A stretch of 64,000 bases of DNA. Source: Tautonia plasticadhaerens (GTDB taxonomy: Bacteria; Planctomycetota; Planctomycetia; Isosphaerales; Isosphaeraceae). Of this stretch, positions 23,972-31,104 are shown in pieces. The stretch is from contig NZ_CP036426.1 in NCBI RefSeq assembly GCF_007752535.1, positions 1,674,001 through 1,738,000 of the forward strand, in the 5' to 3' direction. Numbering within the stretch: position 1 is the first letter of the stretch; the number at the start of each line of letters is the position of its first letter. The notes under the pieces were generated by a model. It did no database searches and had not been told where the DNA came from. It saw only the letters and a list, made by a program, of their open reading frames with translations. The position numbers were made by a program, and so were the translations under genes.

Positions 23972-25507
23972 TCACCCCCCCGGCGTGACCAGGGCGGCCG
24001 TCGCCCCCTCGGGGCGGTGGCCGATCGAGGCGGATTCGGCGGCGATCAGCCTCCGGAAGCGTTCGACGGCCTCCCCGTCGGCGACCCTCGGCAGATTGGC
24101 CTCCAGGGCGACGCGCTCCAAGGTGTGTTGCAGGCGCCGACAGCGGACCCAGATGCGATCCTGGTCGAGCCGAAGTTCCTCCAACTCGGCCAGTCGGAGT
24201 CGTCGGCGCTCGAACTGGTCATACCCTGGGTGACCCTCGATGAACACGACCACGGCTTCGGCCTCGGTCGTCAGCAGCGCGGTGACGGCTGGGTTCCATC
24301 GGTTCTTCAGCTCGGGCCAGCGGCCGATCAGGTCGTCGCGGATCCCGATGCCGGACGCGACGGCCCGGGATCGGGCCTGTCGGATCGATCTGTCGAGCCG
24401 GCGGGCCTCGGAGCGGGTCTCCTCGGCCAGTCGGCGGGCCTGCCCGGCCCGGTCGTCGCCGGTCAGCCCGAGCGAATCGGAGAGACCCCGGATGACGGCC
24501 CGGTCCGGGATCGAGGCCTCGGCCAGGAGGTCGGGACAGGGGGAGTCGGCCGAAAGCAGCCCGTCGTCGACGCCGGTCGAGAGTCGGCTGGAGTGCCGGA
24601 GGAAAGCGTCGGACGTCTTCATCGAAAGGTCGACGGTGACCGACTCGAGTAGGGTATAGGCGTGGGCCTCGGCCAACGAGACGAGCCCGTCCCCGTCGAG
24701 GTCGGGTTCTCGGCCGATCGGCTCCCCGGTGCGGGTCCGGCCCCGGATCGCTTCCCAGAAGTACGAGGAATACTCGTGGTACTGCTCCTCGTCGATGTCC
24801 GGGGTGCAACCGGCGGCGGGGCGATCGTGCGTGGTGGCGAAGAAGCCGCAGACGCCGGCACGGTTTGGGCCGGACGGCCGATCGTCCCGGGAAAAGGCCA
24901 GCTCGGCGAAGCCGCCGGAGTAGCACTGGACCATCACCAGGACCACCCCCACCCCCTCGGGAAGCCCGTCGATCAGCCCGGCCAGCTCCCGGACCCGTAG
25001 CTCTTCGCGGCCCCAGAGGTAGATCGCGGTGTTCCGAGGGTCCTCCTCGTCCCCCTTGCCGCCGTGGGCCGTGGCATAGATGAACAGGCGGTCGCCCGAC
25101 CCGAGCGTACCCCCGGTCGATCGGAACCACCGGCGAAGGTTCTCGAGGCTCGAGGCCCCTCGGACCCCGTCGACCGAATGGGATCGGTACGACTCCCCCA
25201 GGGCGTCGGTCTGCCCAAGCACCCGGGCCAGGAGGACGTTGACCCGGGGCAGGGATCCGGCGGGCTCCCGGTACAGGAGATCCGGCGATGGGTCGTCCCC
25301 GTCGCTGAAGAAGACGTCGATCGGGGCCCCGGTCGGGTAGGACTCGCCGATCAGGGCCCGGAAGACGGCCACGTTCTTCTCGAGCGAGACCTGGTTCGTG
25401 GAGGGATCGGCTCCGCCGCCGATGACGAGGAAGTGGTCTTCGCCCGGGGCGACCGCCGGGAGGGCCACGATCACCAGGGCGGCCGCGGCGGATCGGTGCA
25501 GGGGCAT
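23972..25507 (-). CDS. Secreted caspase-like protease (His-Cys dyad) with EF-hand loop
   Basis: A 511-residue protein. Residues 1-22 form a signal peptide. The caspase/legumain-like (clan CD) domain has the His in YATAHGG (H148) and the Cys in VMVQCYSGG (C195), each after a hydrophobic strand as expected. Residues 269-280 (DLDGDGLVSLAE) match a canonical 12-position EF-hand loop: Asp at 1, 3 and 5, Gly at 6, a hydrophobic residue at 8, Glu at 12. The C-terminal 200 residues are Arg/Leu-rich and helical. Clan CD proteases can be calcium-dependent (metacaspases), so calcium control is plausible but inferred. Start is ATG at 25507 with AGGA upstream. Confidence 0.8.
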   Translation of the reverse strand: MPLHRSAAAALVIVALPAVAPGEDHFLVIGGGADPSTNQVSLEKNVAVFRALIGESYPTGAPIDVFFSDGDDPSPDLLYREPAGSLPRVNVLLARVLGQTDALGESYRSHSVDGVRGASSLENLRRWFRSTGGTLGSGDRLFIYATAHGGKGDEEDPRNTAIYLWGREELRVRELAGLIDGLPEGVGVVLVMVQCYSGGFAELAFSRDDRPSGPNRAGVCGFFATTHDRPAAGCTPDIDEEQYHEYSSYFWEAIRGRTRTGEPIGREPDLDGDGLVSLAEAHAYTLLESVTVDLSMKTSDAFLRHSSRLSTGVDDGLLSADSPCPDLLAEASIPDRAVIRGLSDSLGLTGDDRAGQARRLAEETRSEARRLDRSIRQARSRAVASGIGIRDDLIGRWPELKNRWNPAVTALLTTEAEAVVVFIEGHPGYDQFERRRLRLAELEELRLDQDRIWVRCRRLQHTLERVALEANLPRVADGEAVERFRRLIAAESASIGHRPEGATAALVTPGG

Positions 25508-25980
25508 GGGTCGTTCCTGGGGATGGGGCCGGGTCGAGGGGATCGCTCGCGGCGTCCCGATCACTCCGGACCGCTGCCTGCCCGGATGCGAACCGCGGGG
25601 GCGATCGACGGCCGATTTCCTGCAAAGGCGAGGCCGGATGCCCGGCCCGACGGGGCCGTTGGGAGGGGAGGTAGCGGTCGGAATGATTCGATTGGACGAT
25701 GCGGCTGGGACACGCTCGGGATCCGGAATCCATCGCACGCCTCGAAGGTTCGCCGGCTCCCCACCCCCAACCGGGTACCGGGTCCGCGACGGCTCCTTGA
25801 CAGCGAAACCGGGAAAACCGTAACGTCCGGCGAGTCCACGTCGAGTTTTCGGGTCGCGCAGAATCGCCGGGTGTCTGCCACGTCGGATGCCGAGGGGATG
25901 GATTCCTCAGCCGGAAGGTCGACCGGATCGGCCGGGCACGTGGCCCGGCCTCGTGAAGCCTCGATCGAGGAATCCGAACC
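25508..25980. other. Divergent gap before Met-rich protein gene
   Basis: Stretch of 473 bases with no supported gene. It holds a promoter at 25797-25826 for the rightward gene. I see no clear promoter for the leftward protease gene. Confidence 0.5.
25797..25826 (+). promoter_or_regulatory. Promoter for Met-rich secreted protein
   Basis: Perfect TTGACA (25797-25802), an 18-bp spacer, and TAACGT (25821-25826). The leader to the ATG at 25981 is about 148 bases. Confidence 0.55.
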
Positions 25981-26400
25981 ATGACGCGACTGATCCGGAC
26001 CATCGGCCTGGCGACGAGCCTGGGCCTCGGGGCGGTCTTGCTCGCCCCCAACTCGGCGGACGCCGGCTGCCACAAGAATCCTTGCGCCCCGGCCCCGAAG
26101 GCCGGCTGCGGATTCAAACTCAAGATGCCGAAGCTGGGTCATGGGTGCGGCTTGAAGATGCCGAAACTGGGCCACTCGAAGCGTGCGAAGGCCTGCGAGA
26201 CGGCCGTGCCGACTTACCACATGCCCGTGTCGGTCATGCCCTCGGCCCCGGTCCCGTCGTACCAGGGGACCACCATGCCCGGCTACGCCGCACCCGCCAT
26301 GCCCATGCCTTCGGCGCCCGGCATGATGATGGGCCCCGGCATGAGGGCGCCCGGCATGATGATGCCGTCGACGCCCGGGATGATCCCGCCGGTCTTCTGA
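25981..26400 (+). CDS. Small secreted Cys/Met-rich protein, possible metal binder
   Basis: A 139-residue protein, not assigned to a family. Residues 1-28 form a signal peptide (cleavage near ADA-GC). The next 45 residues contain Cys pairs and a duplicated motif (CGFKLKMPKLGH, CGLKMPKLGH). The C-terminal half is rich in Met and Pro, including MPMPSAPGMMM and PGMMMPSTPGM. Met clusters plus Cys and His suggest copper or similar metal handling, by analogy only. It is a single-gene unit with a promoter at 25797 and a strong terminator at 26436. I kept the ATG at 25981, although no strong ribosome-binding site is seen. Confidence 0.65.
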   Translation: MTRLIRTIGLATSLGLGAVLLAPNSADAGCHKNPCAPAPKAGCGFKLKMPKLGHGCGLKMPKLGHSKRAKACETAVPTYHMPVSVMPSAPVPSYQGTTMPGYAAPAMPMPSAPGMMMGPGMRAPGMMMPSTPGMIPPVF

Positions 26401-26435
26401 TCGGCGGAGGGCAATCGGCCCGGTCGGACATCGGG

Positions 26436-26471
26436 GCGAGGCGGGGCGGTGATGGCCCCGCCCCGCCTCGC
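26436..26471. terminator. Strong bidirectional terminator hairpin
   Basis: A 14-bp perfect stem (26436-26449 with 26458-26471), 8-base loop, followed on the plus strand by a T-rich run (TTCATTTCG). It sits in the gap between convergent genes ending at 26400 and 26494. Confidence 0.7.
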
Positions 26472-26493
26472 TTCATTTCGTTGCGCCCCCGGG

Positions 26494-27336
26494 TCAGGAC
26501 TCATCGTAGCCCTTGAGTTCCCGGATCCAGATGTTGCGGAACCGGACGGGGTCGCCGTGGTCCTGGAGCTGGAGCGGCCCTTTCGGCCCGTGGGGTCGAT
26601 AGGTGCCGACGGCCCGGAAGGCCACGGCGCCGAGCAGCGGCGTGTGCTCGTGAACCAGCACCCCATTGTGGAAGACGGTGGCGTAGGCGGGCTCGGCGAC
26701 CGAGCCGTCGTCCTTGAATTTCGGGGCGCGGAAGACGATGTCGAGGGACTGCCACTGTCCGGGGGGCCTCGAGGAGTTGACCAGGGGCGGGTACTGGCCG
26801 TAGATCGCGGCCGTCTGGCCGTCGGGGTAGGTCGGGTTCTCGAAGCAGTCGAGCACCTGGATCTCGTATCGGCCGAAGAACATCACCCCGCTGTTGCCCC
26901 TCCCCTGGCCGTCGCCCTTGGCGGGCTCGGGGGAGGCGAACTCCAGGTGGAGCTGGCAGTCGCCGAACTCCTGCTTGGTCTGGATCGACCCGGTCCGGGG
27001 GGCGATCACCAGGGCCCCACCCTCGACCTGCCACGGCGCGTCGTCGCCATTGGGCAATTCCCAGGCGGCGAGGTCGGAGCCGTCGAACAGGACGACCGCG
27101 TCCGAGGGGGGCGTGCCCGGCTCCTCCTGGGTGCTGGCGGTGCCCGGCTCGACGACCGGGGGCTGGGGCCGGGTCCCGTCGTGGACCCGATAAGCCCCGC
27201 CGGGGAGGAAGGGCGTATCGTCATAGCCGAGCTTCGGCGTCTCCCCGTCCTGCGACATGGCGGCCTCCAACGCGAGGGTGCCGCCCGAGAGCAGGGCGAG
27301 GGCGGCGAAGGTCCGGGAGAGGTTTCGACGGGTCAT
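26494..27336 (-). CDS. DUF1080 (3-keto-disaccharide hydrolase) domain secreted protein
   Basis: A 280-residue protein. A signal peptide (residues 1-27) is followed by a DUF1080 domain (about 75-275). It opens VVLFDGSDLAAWE, then WQVEGGALV, GDCQLHLEF, and the GNSGVMFFGRYEIQVLD motif typical of the family, and ends FRNIWIRELK. DUF1080 proteins are extracytoplasmic beta-jelly-roll hydrolases, some acting on 3-keto-glycosides, and are expanded in planctomycetes. Start is ATG at 27336 with GGAG nine bases upstream. The gene faces the Met-rich protein gene across a shared terminator. Confidence 0.9.
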   Translation of the reverse strand: MTRRNLSRTFAALALLSGGTLALEAAMSQDGETPKLGYDDTPFLPGGAYRVHDGTRPQPPVVEPGTASTQEEPGTPPSDAVVLFDGSDLAAWELPNGDDAPWQVEGGALVIAPRTGSIQTKQEFGDCQLHLEFASPEPAKGDGQGRGNSGVMFFGRYEIQVLDCFENPTYPDGQTAAIYGQYPPLVNSSRPPGQWQSLDIVFRAPKFKDDGSVAEPAYATVFHNGVLVHEHTPLLGAVAFRAVGTYRPHGPKGPLQLQDHGDPVRFRNIWIRELKGYDES

Positions 27337-27607
27337 GGAGGGCAACTCCGGGATGATCGAGGGGGGCGGGTGTCGCCGGGTCGCTCGGGTCGGTCGCCCG
27401 CCCGGCGGCCCGGAGGGGCCGACCCGGCCGATTCTAACGGCCCCCGAGGCCCCGGGCCACGGGTCGGACGACACCCGATCCGGGCCTCGGGCTCGGCGAC
27501 GTCCCGGGACGGCCGGGTCCGCGGCTCGGTCGGGATCGGTGCGCCCCGGCGCGCCAGGTCGAAATCGAGGATTTCTCTTGGAGATAAAGGACTTGTGGCA
27601 AATCGAT

Positions 27608-27836
27608 TGGGTTCGCTCCGCACACCGAATCTGGTCCGCCCCTCCCGGTCCGAAGCCCGGACGTCTCGCCTCCCTCCGGGTTGGTGCTCTCGCGAGAAAA
27701 CCCGTGTCGTTCGGGCTCGGTGCGCCACTCGGTGCGCCAGGGATGGCCAGGCCATGATTGCCCCATTGGTTTGCCCTCATGAAAGTTGTGTCAACCGTGC
27801 CGCCGATCATGTCGTGCCGAAATGGGTTCGCTCCGC
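27608..27836. repeat. Two copies of a 14-base element
   Basis: TGGGTTCGCTCCGC occurs identically at 27608-27621 and 27823-27836. A tandem duplication of CTCGGTGCGCCA lies between them (27716-27727 and 27728-27739). Confidence 0.7.
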
Positions 27837-28214
27837 GCCAGTACGCTTCGAGTGGAGTTCCGATCCCAGGCCGAGATTCGCCCCCGATTCCGACCCGGTC
27901 GGCCGCATGGGACGGATCGGGCGGGGGAGCCATCCTGAGGGAGGGACAAGGGGAGTCGCATCGTCGACGACTCTCGGGCTCGTCCCGTCCCGGCCGGCGA
28001 CCGGGGGCCGGTACGAGCACGTACCCACTTCTATAAGGATCGAGGAAATCGGGTCCCGCAGTCACACGATTTTCGAATGGCTCTCGATCGGAGGAGGTCG
28101 ACCCCCCGATTGGACGGGGTCGGGGCCGGCGCGGAAGCCATCGCCCCGGAATCGACCGACGCCTCCTCCCGGCCACATGGTGCTTCGACTGCAAGACTTG
28201 CGTTCGTGTCGCCG

Positions 28215-28252
28215 GGGAGGCCGGTGGCTCGCCGGCGAGCCACCGGCCTCCC
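28215..28252. repeat. Perfect 38-bp palindrome
   Basis: The two 19-base halves are exact reverse complements with no spacer; the centre is GCCGGC at 28231-28236. It is about 190 bases beyond the stop codon of the minus-strand M20 gene. It could be a REP-type mobile palindrome or a terminator. Confidence 0.85.
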
Positions 28253-28441
28253 GAAAGTGACCGATCCAGGTGATCACGGATCACGCCGCGGCAACGCGAA
28301 GCTCGGCGACCGCGGCTTGGCCGTCGACTTCGATGACCCACCCTCCGGGGCGTCGGGAAGCGACGGACGCCACGCGGATCACCCGCGAGATGACGGTTGG
28401 TGACGTGGATCGATCGGATCTTCGGCGAGTCGTCGGCCGGC

Positions 28442-29758
28442 TCAGCGGCCGGTGGCGTCGGCCGGGGGGGGGAGGAGCTCGACGACTGCGGAGGTCATCG
28501 CCCGGATCCCGACGGGGACGGCCGTCGGGGCGTCGGGGGCGAAGATCGGCGAGTGGAGCGAGGGGAGGGGATCGCCGCCCTCCTGGGCGTCCTCAAAGCG
28601 ATCGGCGGGGACGGCACCCAGCCAGAACATGAAGCTCGGGATCTCGCCGTCGAGGCTGTAGAGGCTGAAGTCCTCGGCCCCCATGACCGGGTCGGTCGGG
28701 TGCACGTGCTCGGGGCCGATGGCGCGGCCCAGGGCGGGGACGATCCGGGAGACGAGGTCGGGGTCGTTGACCGTCGGCGGGGTCGACTCGCCGATTGTGA
28801 CCGAGGGCTCGGGGGCTTCGTGGGCCTCGGCGAGGGCGAACGCCCGGCGCCGGATGCCGTCGATGAGCTGGTCCATGACCTCGGTCGTGTAGGAGCGGAG
28901 GGTGAGCTGGAGCGTGACCTCGGGGGGGATGATGTTGTGCTTCGCGCCGCCGTGGATCGAGCCGACGGTGACGACGGCGGGGTCGGTGGGGGCGACCTCC
29001 CGGCTGACGATGGTCTGGAGTTCCATGACGAGGGAGGCGGCCAGGACGATCGGGTCGACGGTCCGGTGCGGGTAGGCGCCGTGTCCGCCCTCGCCCCGGA
29101 CGGTGATGTCGACGCTGGAGACGCTGGCCAGGGCGGGACCGGCCCGATAGGCGATCTGGCCGGCCCTGGTCTCGGAGGAGACGTGCAGGGCGAGGGCGAA
29201 CTCGGGGCGGGGGAACCGCTCGTAGAGCCCGTCTTCGAGCATCCGACGGGCGCCCCCGACCCGTTCCTCGGCCGGCTGGGCGACGAGGACGACCGTGCCC
29301 GACCAGGAGTCCCGGTGCGAGGCGAGCCACCGGGCCACGCCGACGAAGCAGGTCATGTGCACGTCGTGGCCGCAGGCGTGCATGACCCCGACGGCCTCGC
29401 CGGCGTCGTCGGTCGCCTCGACGGTGCTGGCGAACGGGAGGCCGGTCTGCTCGACGACCGGCAGCGCGTCGAGGTCGGTGCGGACCAGGACGGTCGGACC
29501 CTCGCCGTTGCGGATCACCCCCACGACCCCGTGGCCGCCCACCTCCTTCGTGATTTCGTCGACCCCGGCCCGTTCCAGTTCGAGGGCGACCCGGCCGGCC
29601 GTCTCGGCTTCCTGGTACGAGAGCTCGGGATGGCGGTGGAGGTGCCGGTAGAGGTCGAGGAGCCCGGGGAGTTCCGCCGCGACCCAACCGGCATCCGCGC
29701 CCGAGGCGGGGATCGCCGGAGACGGCATCAGCAGCAGCAGCGAGGTCAACAGGGTCAT
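28442..29758 (-). CDS. Exported M20-family amidohydrolase
   Basis: A 438-residue zinc hydrolase of the M20/M40 (hippurate hydrolase, IAA-amino-acid hydrolase-like) family. A short signal peptide (residues 1-22) is followed by HRHPELSYQE, the dimetal-binding HACGHDVH (about 115-122), QPAEE, and the dimerisation domain with VRGEGGHGAYPH. The C-terminal MGAEDFSLY supplies another ligand. These enzymes cleave N-acyl amino acids or dipeptides. ATG at 29758 has GGAG eight bases upstream; the in-frame ATG at 29788 lacks a comparable site. The TPR gene lies 97 bp upstream on the same strand. Confidence 0.92.
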   Translation of the reverse strand: MTLLTSLLLLMPSPAIPASGADAGWVAAELPGLLDLYRHLHRHPELSYQEAETAGRVALELERAGVDEITKEVGGHGVVGVIRNGEGPTVLVRTDLDALPVVEQTGLPFASTVEATDDAGEAVGVMHACGHDVHMTCFVGVARWLASHRDSWSGTVVLVAQPAEERVGGARRMLEDGLYERFPRPEFALALHVSSETRAGQIAYRAGPALASVSSVDITVRGEGGHGAYPHRTVDPIVLAASLVMELQTIVSREVAPTDPAVVTVGSIHGGAKHNIIPPEVTLQLTLRSYTTEVMDQLIDGIRRRAFALAEAHEAPEPSVTIGESTPPTVNDPDLVSRIVPALGRAIGPEHVHPTDPVMGAEDFSLYSLDGEIPSFMFWLGAVPADRFEDAQEGGDPLPSLHSPIFAPDAPTAVPVGIRAMTSAVVELLPPPADATGR

Positions 29759-29855
29759 GGGCGGGGCTCCGGTCGCGAGGTGGATCATCGATGTGGGGTC
29801 GTGGAGGCGGGGGATCGCCCTGCTCGGCCCTCCGTCCGGGGGGAGGGGACGGGGG

Positions 29856-30176
29856 TCACTCGATGCCCATCTGCTTCATGCGGGCCCGGGCCATGGCGTC
29901 CTCGGCCTCGGGGATGCGGCCGCACCGCTGGTAGATGACGGAGAGGGCGGTGTAGGAGAAGGGGTCCTCGGGCTCCAGCTCCGCGACCCGTCGGGCGTGC
30001 ATCATGGCGTCGTCGAACTGGCCGAGGTCGACGCAGAGCCGGGCGAGCAGGCCGTGGGAGAGGGTGTGCTCGGGGTCGGCCTCGACGGCCTCCTTCAGCT
30101 TCGAGACGGCCGCCTCCTTGTCGCCGGCGTCCCGCAGGTCGATGGCCTGGTCGTACAGTTCGTTCGGCGAGGGCAT
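29856..30176 (-). CDS. Small TPR-repeat protein
   Basis: A 106-residue protein made almost wholly of tetratricopeptide repeats: about three units spanning residues 4-103 with the usual A-x-x-L-G-x-[FY] and P-x-x-P spacing (for example DAGDKEAAVSKLKEAVEADPEHTLSHGLLARL). It should be a protein-protein interaction scaffold without catalytic residues. No signal peptide. It lies between the M20 and Uma2-like genes, all on the minus strand, but gaps of 97 and 153 bp leave co-transcription uncertain. Confidence 0.8.
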   Translation of the reverse strand: MPSPNELYDQAIDLRDAGDKEAAVSKLKEAVEADPEHTLSHGLLARLCVDLGQFDDAMMHARRVAELEPEDPFSYTALSVIYQRCGRIPEAEDAMARARMKQMGIE

Positions 30177-30329
30177 GGGCCGGGCTCCGGTTCGTTCCCG
30201 CTCGGGCGGTCTGGTCGGCGATCGTCGGCCCCATTGTAACCGGGGAGGCGCTGCCCGCCAGGGTCGCGGCCTCAGGCGCCGATCCGGGCCCTGCCACCGA
30301 CTCTGGAGGAGGGAGGCCCTCGGGGTCGA

Positions 30330-31043
30330 TCAGCCCTCGCCGCCCCGGCGGGGCGCGAGCACCTCCCGGACCCAGTCGCGCAGGCGTCTCCTCCAGCGGT
30401 TGTCCGGCTCGTCCTCGGGGGAGGTCAGCCAGGGGAGGAGGTCGGCCGGGGCCAGGAAGGGGAAGCATCGGCTCCGGGTCCGGCCGACGTAGCGGCCGCC
30501 CTGCAGGATGAGGAACTGGATCCTCCCGGTGCGAGGGTGGTGGAGCCAGACCTCGGGGACCCCGAAGAGCAGGCAGATGTCCAGCGACTTGCTCGGGCCG
30601 TGCGTGACGACCACCTCGACCAGCAGGTCGGGCGGGGGGATGCGGGCGAGGTCGAGTTGATCGCCGGCGTCCCGGGCGGCGGCCTCGTGCTGGATGTAGT
30701 CGCAGGAGTCCGGCTCGATGTCGTCGTTCTTCTTGCCGGGAGGCCGCAGCAGGGTGCTCCTGGCGGCCAGGAAGTCGATGTCCAGTTCCTCGCAGACGAC
30801 CCCGATGAAGTCATTTAGTCGCTCGCCTCCGCGTTCATGCCGAAACGAGGGGGACACGATCGTCAGGCTCCCATCCAGGCATTTGATCCGGGGACCATTC
30901 CGGTCCCCGACCAGCTCCAGGTAGCGGTCGAGGCCGCCGTCGCCGACCTGGAGCGTGATGACCATGTCGCCTTCCGGCGGGACGTCTGGCCCGACCTCGA
31001 TCTCGATCTCGATCTCTTCATCCTGGATGGTGCTCATGCTCAT
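30330..31043 (-). CDS. Uma2-family (DUF820) protein
   Basis: A 237-residue protein with the Uma2/DUF820 restriction-endonuclease-like fold. It shows RYLELVGDRNGPRIKCLDGSL near the N-terminus, the E-x(n)-D-x(n)-E-x-V core (DYIQHE then PDLLVEVVV), and GVPEVWLHHP. Uma2 proteins are highly expanded in planctomycetes and cyanobacteria; nuclease activity is assumed from the fold and not proven. The N-terminus is very acidic (EIEIEIEVGPD), encoded by a hexanucleotide repeat. Start is ATG at 31043 with AGGA upstream; ATG at 31037 is an alternative. Confidence 0.8.
   Translation of the reverse strand: MSMSTIQDEEIEIEIEVGPDVPPEGDMVITLQVGDGGLDRYLELVGDRNGPRIKCLDGSLTIVSPSFRHERGGERLNDFIGVVCEELDIDFLAARSTLLRPPGKKNDDIEPDSCDYIQHEAAARDAGDQLDLARIPPPDLLVEVVVTHGPSKSLDICLLFGVPEVWLHHPRTGRIQFLILQGGRYVGRTRSRCFPFLAPADLLPWLTSPEDEPDNRWRRRLRDWVREVLAPRRGGEG
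30996..31016. repeat. Hexanucleotide repeat in Uma2-like gene
   Basis: CTCGAT repeated three and a half times (30996-31016), encoding alternating Glu-Ile on the minus strand. Changes in copy number would keep the frame. Confidence 0.8.
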
Positions 31044-31104
31044 CGTCCTGGGGGCCGGTCGGCCCGGGTCTCGGGTCGCCTCGCCTCGGCTCGCCCCGTT
31101 CCGA

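Larger units (their letters stand above)
27337..28441. other. 1.1-kb noncoding region with short repeats and a palindrome
   Basis: No supported gene in 1105 bases. Open frames here lack family signs and overlap repeats. Visible structure: a 14-base element TGGGTTCGCTCCGC at 27608-27621 and again at 27823-27836; a tandem 12-base duplication at 27716-27739; and the 38-bp palindrome at 28215-28252. Base composition is locally less G+C-rich near 27560-27620. Confidence 0.6.

Noticed and set aside
27540-28330. Decayed gene or insertion sequence in the 1.1-kb gap
   Set aside because: No transposase-like residues, terminal inverted repeats or target duplications could be seen.
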